Positions 1 through 5,327 of a DNA stretch of 10,180 nucleotides are shown in pieces. Origin of the DNA: DATHYZ01 sp035458865 (GTDB taxonomy: Bacteria; Chloroflexota; Limnocylindria; Limnocylindrales; CSP1-4); contig DATHYZ010000144.1 of NCBI GenBank assembly GCA_035458865.1, positions 1 through 10,180 on the forward strand, read 5' to 3'. The position numbers and the translations under genes are program-made. Under the pieces are notes generated by a model. The model had not been told where the DNA came from. It searched no databases and was given only the letters and a program-made list of their open reading frames with translations. Every line of letters starts with the position of its first letter. The first letter of the stretch is position 1.

Positions 1-3
1 ATC

Positions 4-204
4 GTGAGCGCGGCGCTGCTGATCGTCACCCTGGGCCTGCTGTTCTTCGCCGGTCAGACCGTGATCTTCCTGCTGCGGCTCGTGGCTGCCGATCGGCGTG
101 AGGGTCGTCGGCGGCCGCTGGCCAGCTCCTCGAAGACCGTCGGCGAGCTCGAGGACGAGCGGCGGGACGACCGGTCCGGCGAGGACGCGTCGGCGGAGGA
201 CTGA
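4..204 (+). CDS. Small single-pass membrane protein, hypothetical
   Basis: The product is 66 residues from a GTG start. Residues about 3-26 are a hydrophobic helix long enough to span the membrane once. A short Arg-rich segment follows (about 30-37), then an acidic, disordered-looking tail rich in Asp, Glu, Ser and Arg. The basic stretch after the helix predicts a cytoplasmic C-terminus. Only three bases precede the start in this window, so the gene could begin further upstream and be partial here. It lies on the same strand as the genes that follow and ends about 70 nt before the next start, so it may be the end of an upstream unit or the first gene of this one. I do not recognise the family and assign no function. 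Confidence 0.5.
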   Translation: MSAALLIVTLGLLFFAGQTVIFLLRLVAADRREGRRRPLASSSKTVGELEDERRDDRSGEDASAED

Positions 205-223
205 GGAGCGTCCGCCGCCGTGC

Positions 224-229
224 GACAAT
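224..229 (+). promoter_or_regulatory. Possible -10 element, TG-n-GACAAT
   Basis: GACAAT, preceded by TGC (221-223), resembles an extended -10 box in an otherwise GC-rich gap. It would start a transcript about 38 nt before the GTG of the next gene. No convincing -35 box is visible, so this is a weak candidate. Confidence 0.25.
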
Positions 230-256
230 GGACGCCGACGTCGCCGTATCGCCGCC

Positions 257-263
257 AGGAGGA
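257..263 (+). promoter_or_regulatory. Shine-Dalgarno AGGAGGA that decides the start at 274
   Basis: The strong AGGAGGA site lies 10 nt before GTG 274. It favours that start over the longer frame from 220, whose extra 18 residues look like untranslated leader. A second in-frame GTG at 280 is spaced less well. Confidence 0.65.
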
Positions 264-273
264 CCGTTCGCCC

Positions 274-600
274 GTGCCCGTGCTCGCGACTTTCTTCTCC
301 GTCCGCCGCGGCCGCGACCCGTTCTTCAAGACGTTCATGCGGACCCAGTTCCCCAAGCAGGTCCGCGACTACGAGGAGCGTTTCGGGATCCGGTTCCTGG
401 GCTGGTACAACGTCGCCCACGGCTGGGACTTCGACAACGTCATGCTCTTCGACCTGCCGGACTACGCCACGCTGGATCGTCTGGAGGCCGACGAGGAGAC
501 CCGGGTCCTCGGCCATCGGGCCGGGGAGTGGATCTTCGAGCGGCACCACTCGATGTTCCTGCGGGAGCGGATGGGTCCCGATCTCGAGTACCACGGTTGA
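274..600 (+). CDS. Conserved-looking small protein, probable alpha+beta-barrel fold
   Basis: The product has 108 residues from GTG 274, chosen because of the strong Shine-Dalgarno site just upstream; an open frame from 220 would add 18 unlikely residues. The pattern is a beta strand (about 3-10), a helix with aromatic and basic residues (16-36), a strand with FLGWYNV (41-47), a strand VMLFDLP (56-62) and a helix (63-90), ending in a His/Phe-rich segment (HHSMF, 91-95). This order resembles small dimeric ferredoxin-like alpha+beta-barrel proteins of the EthD or GYD kind, but that is a shape-level inference and I recognise no named family. There is no signal peptide or membrane segment, so it is probably cytosolic. 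It ends 18 nt before the next gene, which has its own strong ribosome site, so the two are probably co-transcribed. Confidence 0.7.
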   Translation: MPVLATFFSVRRGRDPFFKTFMRTQFPKQVRDYEERFGIRFLGWYNVAHGWDFDNVMLFDLPDYATLDRLEADEETRVLGHRAGEWIFERHHSMFLRERMGPDLEYHG

Positions 601-602
601 CG

Positions 603-609
603 AAGGAGG
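603..609 (+). promoter_or_regulatory. Shine-Dalgarno AAGGAGG for the 619 gene
   Basis: AAGGAGG lies 9 nt before ATG 619. It begins just after the stop of the preceding gene and supports an efficient, independent start inside an operon. Confidence 0.7.
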
Positions 610-618
610 CGAACCGCG

Positions 619-1485
619 ATGGCTGACGCTCGCAAGTCCCTGCTCGGCGAGCTCGCGGCGGACGCCGCCCTCGAGCGGCAGGACGCAATCGTCCAGGCGA
701 CCGAGCAGCTCCAGCGCTTCCTGGATGCGAACAAGGAGCGATTCGAGGAGCTGGGTGGCCTGACGCTCATCGACGACGACCCGGACTACCTGTCGATCGC
801 TCCGGACCTGACCTTCCGAAGTCGGGCCCGGTATCTCGACGAGGCGACCGGCGAGTGGCAGAGCGAGACGGAGGTCATCGAGAGCCCGTCCGAGCTGGTG
901 GAGCTCTACAATCCGGCCGACCTCTACCAGGCGTTCGCCGAGGCGGCCCGGGAGGCCTCCGGACTCGGCCCCGAGCCGACCGCGACCGACGAGCTGATGG
1001 ACGTGGCCGGGATCTCGCCGGTCGAGACGGTCGCGGAGTCGGCCGCCTACGCGGAAGCTGCCGATGCGTGGGCCAGGCGCCAGGCCGAGCCCCCGACCGA
1101 TGCCGACTCGGCCGCTCGCCGGCTCTACGACCTGGCCCTCGAGTTCCAGGAGCGCAGCCAACGGAGCGAGGCCGATCTGCTCGAGCAGTTCGAGATCGCC
1201 TCGGCGCCAGCCGCGGCGCTCCTCGGGGAGCTCGTCGTGGTCAACGACGATGACGAGCGGCTCGTCCTGCGCCAGGACGGCTCGCTCCGGGCCGAGGTCA
1301 TCCCGGAGGATGCCGAAGGCGAGTGGCGCTCGCTGACCGGCCCGGAGGACCTCGTCGAGTTCTACGACCCGACGGACGTCTTCGGGGACATCGCCGACGC
1401 CATCGCCGAGGGGTGGCCGGAGGTGGCGCCCGAGTTCGACGAGTCCGCGGAGGACGACGACGCCGGCCGCAACGGCTCCGCCTGA
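619..1485 (+). CDS. Acidic cytosolic protein with an internal domain duplication, unknown function
   Basis: The product has 288 residues and no signal peptide or membrane segment. It contains two copies of one domain of about 100 residues (about 14-112 and 165-264) joined by an Ala/Glu-rich linker. Each copy has a helix, a beta-rich middle with clustered acids (LIDDDPDYL at 50-58; VVNDDDERL at 207-215), a GEW turn (78-80; 234-236) and a signature LVExYxPxDxx (93-103; 245-255), followed by an amphipathic helix. The C-terminus is a short acidic tail (EDDDAGRNGSA). The whole protein is strongly acidic, with no conserved Cys pair and no recognisable catalytic motif. It sits directly upstream of the PyrK-like gene, and the PyrK-like reading frame reaches right up to its stop codon. 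A scaffold, inhibitor or binding role is possible, but nothing in the sequence proves it. Confidence 0.75.
   Translation: MADARKSLLGELAADAALERQDAIVQATEQLQRFLDANKERFEELGGLTLIDDDPDYLSIAPDLTFRSRARYLDEATGEWQSETEVIESPSELVELYNPADLYQAFAEAAREASGLGPEPTATDELMDVAGISPVETVAESAAYAEAADAWARRQAEPPTDADSAARRLYDLALEFQERSQRSEADLLEQFEIASAPAAALLGELVVVNDDDERLVLRQDGSLRAEVIPEDAEGEWRSLTGPEDLVEFYDPTDVFGDIADAIAEGWPEVAPEFDESAEDDDAGRNGSA
658..954 (+). repeat. First copy of the duplicated domain (residues 14-112)
   Basis: Protein-level repeat unit 1. It carries GEW (78-80) and LVELYNPADLY (93-103), which align with the second copy. Similarity is clear in protein but diverged in DNA, so the duplication is old. Confidence 0.6.
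1111..1410 (+). repeat. Second copy of the duplicated domain (residues 165-264)
   Basis: Protein-level repeat unit 2. GEW (234-236) and LVEFYDPTDVF (245-255) match the first copy in order and spacing (13 residues from W to the L of the signature in copy 1, 9 in copy 2). Confidence 0.6.
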
Positions 1486-1573
1486 TCGCAGCCGCCCGCG
1501 CCCGACGGCAGAGCTCGTCGAACAGCGCGAGATCCTCCCGGGCCGCTGGCGGCAGCGCTACCACGCACCCGAG

Positions 1574-2344
1574 GTGGCCGTGGCCGTGCGGGCCGGCCAG
1601 TACGTCCACCTCCTCCGTGACGACGGGATCGGGCCCCCGCGTCGCCTGCCGATCCCGGTGGAGGCGACCGATCGTGCCGGCGGGCTCGTCTCGCTCGTCG
1701 TCCCGGCGGGCCGGGATGGCTGGCTCGCCCGCGGCCGCCCAGGCGACGGCGTGGGCCTCATGGGCCCCTACGGTCGACCGATCGAGCGCGACCCCAGGAG
1801 TCGCCACCTGCTCCTGATCGCCGAGGGCGACCGCGTCGCCGCCCTCCGTCTGCTCATGGACGAGGCGCTCGCCGATGGCTCCCAGGTCGTCGTCCTCGTC
1901 GGCGCGGCGACCGCCCGGGAGGTCTATCCGTCGTCGCTGCTGCCCGACGAGGTCGAGTACGTCGTCGCCACCGGCGATGGGACCCTCGGCCACCGGGGCG
2001 AGGTGGTCGACGTCGTCGGCGAGTTCGAGGCCTGGGCGGACCAGTCGGTCGCCGCCGCGTCGCAGCCCACCCTCGAGGCGCTTGCCCGCCTGGCGGCCGG
2101 TCGACGCGAACGCCTGGGCGTGGCCAAGCTCGGCCGCAAGCGCGGCGGCGGTCGCCCGGACGCACCCGGGTCGGCGGCGGCTCGCCGCAGGGCCTACCTC
2201 CAGGTGATCGTCGACCAGTCGATGGGCTGCGCCGCGGGCGCCTGCCTCGGCTGCGTCGTGCCCGCGGTCGGAGGCCAGTCGCTGCGGGCCTGCCGCGAGG
2301 GGCCGGCATTCGCCGTCGACGAGCTCGACTGGGAGGCTGGATGA
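1574..2344 (+). CDS. pyrK: PyrK-like FAD/[2Fe-2S] electron-transfer subunit with altered NAD site
   Basis: In its family PyrK passes electrons from the FMN of PyrD through [2Fe-2S] and FAD to NAD+. From GTG 1574 the product has 256 residues. The FAD-domain pieces are AGQYVHL (7-13), RLPIPV (24-29, where the family has RRPISI) and PGDGVGLMGPYG (56-67). The NAD-like half follows, with VATGDGTLGHRGEVVDVV (131-148). The C-terminal cluster motif is intact: C219-x4-C224-x2-C227-x12-C240, then REGPAF. Two features are odd. The family's Gly-rich loop (GGGIGxxP) reads AEGDRVAAL here (83-91), and a basic linker (177-206, eleven Arg/Lys) precedes the cluster. Homology continues upstream of 1574 (TAELVEQREIL, from about 1505), but no ATG, GTG, TTG or CTG lies in frame between the stop at 1334 and 1574, so the true start is unclear. 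The stop overlaps the next start (ATGA). Confidence 0.82.
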   Translation: MAVAVRAGQYVHLLRDDGIGPPRRLPIPVEATDRAGGLVSLVVPAGRDGWLARGRPGDGVGLMGPYGRPIERDPRSRHLLLIAEGDRVAALRLLMDEALADGSQVVVLVGAATAREVYPSSLLPDEVEYVVATGDGTLGHRGEVVDVVGEFEAWADQSVAAASQPTLEALARLAAGRRERLGVAKLGRKRGGGRPDAPGSAAARRRAYLQVIVDQSMGCAAGACLGCVVPAVGGQSLRACREGPAFAVDELDWEAG

Positions 2345-3525
2345 AGCCCAAGCGCCGCGTGATCACGACCCCGGGCGGGCGCAGCGGGAAGCGGACGCCG
2401 ACCGTGCGACGCATCCGGAGCGCCATCGTCCCGGCGCCACCCAAGGGCCCATCGGGAACGTCGCGTCCTGTCCCGGGCTCGCCGACCGCGGCCGCTCGGA
2501 CCACCGGCACCCAACCCCCGGGGGCGCTCGAGCCGCCCGTCGCATCGGGCTTCGACGGTGAGGTGGACCTGCAGGTCGACCTCGCGCCGGGACGTGGCGG
2601 CCTGGACCTGTCGAACCCGCTCGTGGGAGCGGCCGGCGCCTTCGGCTTCGGGGTCGAGCTTGTGGACGTCCTCGACATCGAGCGGATCGGCGCGATCGTG
2701 ACCCGCGGGGTGACCCTCAAGCCGCGCGCCGGCAACCCCGGGCGCCGGGTCGTGGACGTCCCCGCAGGGCTCCTCAACTCGATCGGCCTCCAGGGCCCCG
2801 GCGTGGACGCCGTCATCGACCGCTACGCGCCGACCTGGGCTCGCTGGAGCACGCCGGTCATCGTCAACCTCGCAGCCGGCTCCGCGGGCGACTTCGCCGA
2901 GCTCGCCCGCCGCCTGGACGGCGTGCCGGGCGTCGCCGGCCTGGAGCTCGACCTGGCCTGCCAGCCGAGCCGTGGCGGCACCCGCTTCGCCCTCGATCCC
3001 GCGGCCGCTGGGGCGGTCGTCACCGCGGTCCGGCGGGCGACCTCGCTGCCGGTCGTCGCCAAGCTGTCCGCCGAGGCGACCGACGTCCGCAGCGTCGCCC
3101 GGAGCGTCGTCGAGGCCGGTGCCGACGCGATCGCCGCCATCAACACGGTGGCCGGCCTGGCAGTGGCGGGTGACCGCTCAGGACCGCTCCTGGGGACCGG
3201 CTACGGCGGCCTCTCCGGGCCAGCGATCCGTCCCATCGCCCTCCGCGTCGTCTACGAGATCGCCCAGGTCGTCGAGGTCCCGATCGTCGGGTCGGGCGGG
3301 GTCACCGGCATCGACGACGTGCTCGACCTGCTCGCGGTCGGGGCGAGCGCGGTGGCCGTGGGCACGGCCGCCCTGGCCGATCCGATGCTGCCGGTCCGGC
3401 TCGCCGACGAGCTGGCCGACGTGTGCCGCCGGCAGGGCCTCTCCAGCCATCGGCCGCTCGTCGGTTCTGCCCTGCCGGCGCGGCCCGCACCGCCGTCGGC
3501 CCGCGGGGTGGAGTACCGCCCGTGA
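2341..3525 (+). CDS. pyrD: PyrD-like class 1B dihydroorotate dehydrogenase catalytic subunit, with basic N-terminal extension
   Basis: The family is an FMN TIM barrel that oxidises dihydroorotate to orotate together with PyrK. This product has 394 residues against about 305 usual. The barrel starts near residue 75. Family landmarks are SNPLVGAAGAFGFG (91-104), VTRGVTLKPRAGNPGRR (120-136), LLNSIGLQGPG (144-154), VIVNLAAGS (173-181), LELDLACQP (201-209, putative active-site base C207), K241, INT (267-269) and GSGGVTG (317-323). Two normally conserved contacts differ: VTKG has become VTRG (R122) and the NxSCPN motif has become DLACQP (D204). The first 63 residues hold 13 Arg/Lys and no acids, and look disordered. 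ATG 2341 overlaps the pyrK stop in ATGA and follows GGGAGG at 2331, so the tail is probably translated; GTG 2563 would give a normal-length enzyme. Family assignment is firm, activity uncertain. Confidence 0.85.
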   Translation: MKPKRRVITTPGGRSGKRTPTVRRIRSAIVPAPPKGPSGTSRPVPGSPTAAARTTGTQPPGALEPPVASGFDGEVDLQVDLAPGRGGLDLSNPLVGAAGAFGFGVELVDVLDIERIGAIVTRGVTLKPRAGNPGRRVVDVPAGLLNSIGLQGPGVDAVIDRYAPTWARWSTPVIVNLAAGSAGDFAELARRLDGVPGVAGLELDLACQPSRGGTRFALDPAAAGAVVTAVRRATSLPVVAKLSAEATDVRSVARSVVEAGADAIAAINTVAGLAVAGDRSGPLLGTGYGGLSGPAIRPIALRVVYEIAQVVEVPIVGSGGVTGIDDVLDLLAVGASAVAVGTAALADPMLPVRLADELADVCRRQGLSSHRPLVGSALPARPAPPSARGVEYRP

Positions 3526-3535
3526 CGCGGAGCCG

Positions 3536-4147
3536 GTGACGACCACCCGTCGGGCGATCGACGCCGCCGCCCGGGCAGCCCTGGCCGCCAGGACCCAGGC
3601 GATCATCCGTCGCGCAGGCGGCATCGACGAGCGCCACGTCACGCTCCCCGACGGCCGCCACGCGGGCGTCCGCGTCGATGGCCTGCGGATCGCCGGGGAT
3701 CCGGCCGCCGCCACCGAGCTGTGCGGGATCTGGGCGTCGCTCCACCGCGACGACGCCGGAACGGCCCGGGTGGGGGCGGTCGTGGGACCGCCGGGCGCCG
3801 GCCTCCTCCTGGCCCGGGAGACCGCCCGGCAGCTCGGGGTCGCGGCGCTCACGGCCGAGCTCGACCCCGATGTGGTCCTGGCTCCGGGCAGCCGTGTCCT
3901 GCTGGTCGACGCGGTCATGGACCGGTCCCGGCTCCGCGAGGCCGTGGCCTGGGTCGAGCGTGCCGGCGGGGAGATCGTCAGCTGCGACGTGCTCGTGGCC
4001 GCCGACGACGACCGGCCCGTGGTGACGTCACCCGGGTCGGGGCGGCGCTATGAGGTCCGGGCCCTGTGGCGACCCGCGTCCGGCCCGAGGGAGCCGGGCC
4101 CGGCCACCTGCCCGGCCTGTGCGGCAGGGACCCCGCTCGAGGCCTGA
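3536..4147 (+). CDS. pyrE: PyrE-like orotate phosphoribosyltransferase homologue lacking the PRPP loop
   Basis: The product has 203 residues from GTG 3536, 10 nt after the pyrD stop. A much longer frame open from 2972 overlaps pyrD and is not the gene. The line matches the PyrE group of Thermus-like and Chloroflexota-like bacteria: an N-terminal helix, GGIDERHVTLPDGRH (28-42, family: G-x-H-F-x-L-x-S-G-x-H), VVGPPGAGLLLARETARQLG (82-101), the hydrophobic strand VLLVD (121-125), and the C-terminal PGPATCPACAAGTPLE (188-202), a CPxC tail typical of this group. The PRPP signature, normally like VLVVEDVVTTGGS, reads VLLVDAVMDRSRL (121-133), with no TTG. The preceding segment with the catalytic Lys loop (ExxGxMxLRRGF) is shortened to TAELDPDVVLAPG. 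Orotate phosphoribosyl transfer is therefore doubtful; a regulatory or other role is possible. Confidence 0.75.
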   Translation: MTTTRRAIDAAARAALAARTQAIIRRAGGIDERHVTLPDGRHAGVRVDGLRIAGDPAAATELCGIWASLHRDDAGTARVGAVVGPPGAGLLLARETARQLGVAALTAELDPDVVLAPGSRVLLVDAVMDRSRLREAVAWVERAGGEIVSCDVLVAADDDRPVVTSPGSGRRYEVRALWRPASGPREPGPATCPACAAGTPLEA

Positions 4148-4161
4148 GCGTCACCGGGATC

Positions 4162-4181
4162 GCGCCGGCCGCCGGCCGCGC
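4162..4181. terminator. GC-rich inverted repeat between convergent genes
   Basis: CGGCC (4166-4170) and GGCCG (4174-4178) flank a 3-nt loop. After a one-base bulge at 4165 the stem extends by three more pairs (4162-4164 with 4179-4181). It lies between the convergent PyrE-like and lipoprotein genes, where a bidirectional terminator would sit, but no T-tract follows on either strand. Confidence 0.3.
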
Positions 4182-4202
4182 ACGGGGGCTCGCGGCTCCG
4201 AC

Positions 4203-5159
4203 CTAGGTCCCGTCGACGGCCGCGAACGCGGCCTCCAGCTCGTCCGCGGCCACGGCGCCCTCGAAGACGGCGGTGATCGTGCCGTCCGCTCCCACGACGT
4301 AGATCCACGGCTCCGACAGGATGCCGTAGGTCTCGACCGCCTCGATCGGCTGCAGCTGCCCCTGATCGCCCAGGATGGGCTGGAGGCGCTCGTCGGTCCA
4401 CTCCATCCGGTACGGCTCGACGTTGATGACGGTGAGGTCCGGGTGCGCCGCGGCCGCGATCTTCGTCTGCTCGAGCAGTGGGCCGCAGGTCGCGCTCGTG
4501 CAGAAGAGCGGCGTCGCGAACACCAGGACGAAGGGACGGCCCGCGGCGAGCGCGTCGTCGACCGAGGTCTCGTAGAAGCGCTCCACCGGCACCGGGTCCG
4601 TCGAGAGCTGTCGGACGTCGCCGCCCACGTCGGCCAGGGTCGGCGTCCGGACGGGGGCCGCCACGTCGCCGATCCGCTTGGCGAAGCCGGTCTGCTGGAC
4701 GTCGAAGCCGAAGCGGAGGACCTCCTCGGGGCCGCCGGGCAGGCTCGTCGTGAACTCCGCGGTCCACGGCCCCGCCTCGGCCAGGTCCACGTAGGCCACG
4801 TAGATGCCGGTGACGTCCGGGATGGCCCAGATGAACCGGCCGTCGGCCGAGATGGCCGCCGCTTCACCGCGGGCGTCGGGCCAGAGCCGGACGCTGGCCG
4901 TCCGGTCCTCCGTCGCCACGGGCCTGGTGCCGCTCGGGTCGAGGAACGAGAAGAGGAGGCGGTTCGGGCCGACGACCTGCTCCGAGCTGACGATGACCGG
5001 GAGCACCGTCGGCTCACCGGAGGCGGCCGGGGCCGACCCCGAGGCAGCCGGGCTCGGGCTGCCGCTCGAGCCCCCGGTCGATACGCAGGCGGCGAGGAGG
5101 GCGACGACCGCGAGGAGCGCGCCGAGCCGGAGGGTCAGACGGGGGGGAACGAGTCGCAT
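4203..5159 (-). CDS. Lipoprotein with CopC/FixH-like beta domain and thioredoxin-like domain
   Basis: The product has 318 residues from ATG 5159. A lipoprotein signal (Arg-containing start, hydrophobic 12-23, lipobox LAAC with C25) is followed by a Ser/Gly/Pro/Ala tether (26-50), so it is anchored on the outer face of the membrane. Residues about 50-155 look like a small beta-sandwich, with SFLDPSGTRPV (71-81) and GPWTAEFTT (130-138), as in FixH/CopC-like modules. Residues about 195-315 are a thioredoxin-like fold: GRPFVLVFATPLFC (207-220), CTSATCGP (220-227) with a C-x4-C pair (C220, C225), then SEPWIYVVGADGTI (282-295), whose Pro matches the usual cis-Pro loop. It is divergent from the heme A synthesis gene, so a role in copper or disulfide handling for oxidase assembly, as with Sco1, is plausible but inferred. 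A frame open on to 6863 is an antisense shadow. Confidence 0.82.
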   Translation of the reverse strand: MRLVPPRLTLRLGALLAVVALLAACVSTGGSSGSPSPAASGSAPAASGEPTVLPVIVSSEQVVGPNRLLFSFLDPSGTRPVATEDRTASVRLWPDARGEAAAISADGRFIWAIPDVTGIYVAYVDLAEAGPWTAEFTTSLPGGPEEVLRFGFDVQQTGFAKRIGDVAAPVRTPTLADVGGDVRQLSTDPVPVERFYETSVDDALAAGRPFVLVFATPLFCTSATCGPLLEQTKIAAAAHPDLTVINVEPYRMEWTDERLQPILGDQGQLQPIEAVETYGILSEPWIYVVGADGTITAVFEGAVAADELEAAFAAVDGT

Positions 5160-5165
5160 GTCGAC

Positions 5166-5171
5166 AGGGTA
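5166..5171 (-). promoter_or_regulatory. -10-like TACCCT for the lipoprotein gene, leaderless spacing
   Basis: Read on the - strand, TACCCT is followed by exactly 6 nt and then the ATG. No Shine-Dalgarno is present. The same TANNNT-N6-ATG layout recurs before two other - strand genes here, so a leaderless transcript is likely. Confidence 0.45.
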
Positions 5172-5174
5172 GTC

Positions 5175-5198
5175 GGGACGGCCCGGGACCGCTGGGAC
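5175..5198. promoter_or_regulatory. Three GGGAC direct repeats, possible operator
   Basis: GGGAC occurs at 5175-5179, 5185-5189 and 5194-5198, that is at steps of 10 and 9 nt, close to one helical turn. The repeats lie just upstream of the lipoprotein -10 box, in the divergent spacer before ctaAB, where a regulator could act on either gene. Confidence 0.3.
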
Positions 5199-5221
5199 GG
5201 GGCCTCCGGGGCCGGCCACGC

Positions 5222-5227
5222 TAGAAT
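5222..5227 (+). promoter_or_regulatory. -10-like TAGAAT upstream of ctaAB
   Basis: TAGAAT matches the sigma-70 -10 consensus at five of six bases in a GC-rich spacer. It would give an untranslated leader of roughly 95 nt before GTG 5328. No clear -35 is visible. Confidence 0.4.
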
Positions 5228-5317
5228 GCCCGCGTCGCGGCCGGGTGGTCCGTCCGGCTCGTGCGCGGCGTCCCGTCCGACCGGCCCGAACCGCCCAGCC
5301 GCCCGACCGACCGCGCC

Positions 5318-5323
5318 AGGAGG
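5318..5323 (+). promoter_or_regulatory. Shine-Dalgarno AGGAGG that decides the ctaAB start
   Basis: AGGAGG lies 4 nt before GTG 5328. It marks the real start within a frame that stays open upstream to 4050. The resulting N-terminus matches the start of CtaA's first membrane helix. Confidence 0.65.
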
Positions 5324-5327
5324 CCCC

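Noticed and set aside
98..763. 221-codon + strand frame overlapping the first genes
   Set aside because: It is Arg/Ser-rich and lies across two better supported genes, each with a Shine-Dalgarno site.
2972..3535. Upstream extension of the PyrE-like frame inside pyrD
   Set aside because: It overlaps pyrD coding in another frame and is Ser/Arg/Pro-rich shadow sequence; PyrE homology begins just after GTG 3536.
4050..5327. N-terminal extension of the ctaAB frame
   Set aside because: The extension crosses the end of pyrE, the antisense lipoprotein gene and the divergent spacer. AGGAGG before GTG 5328 and the CtaA N-terminus fix the real start.
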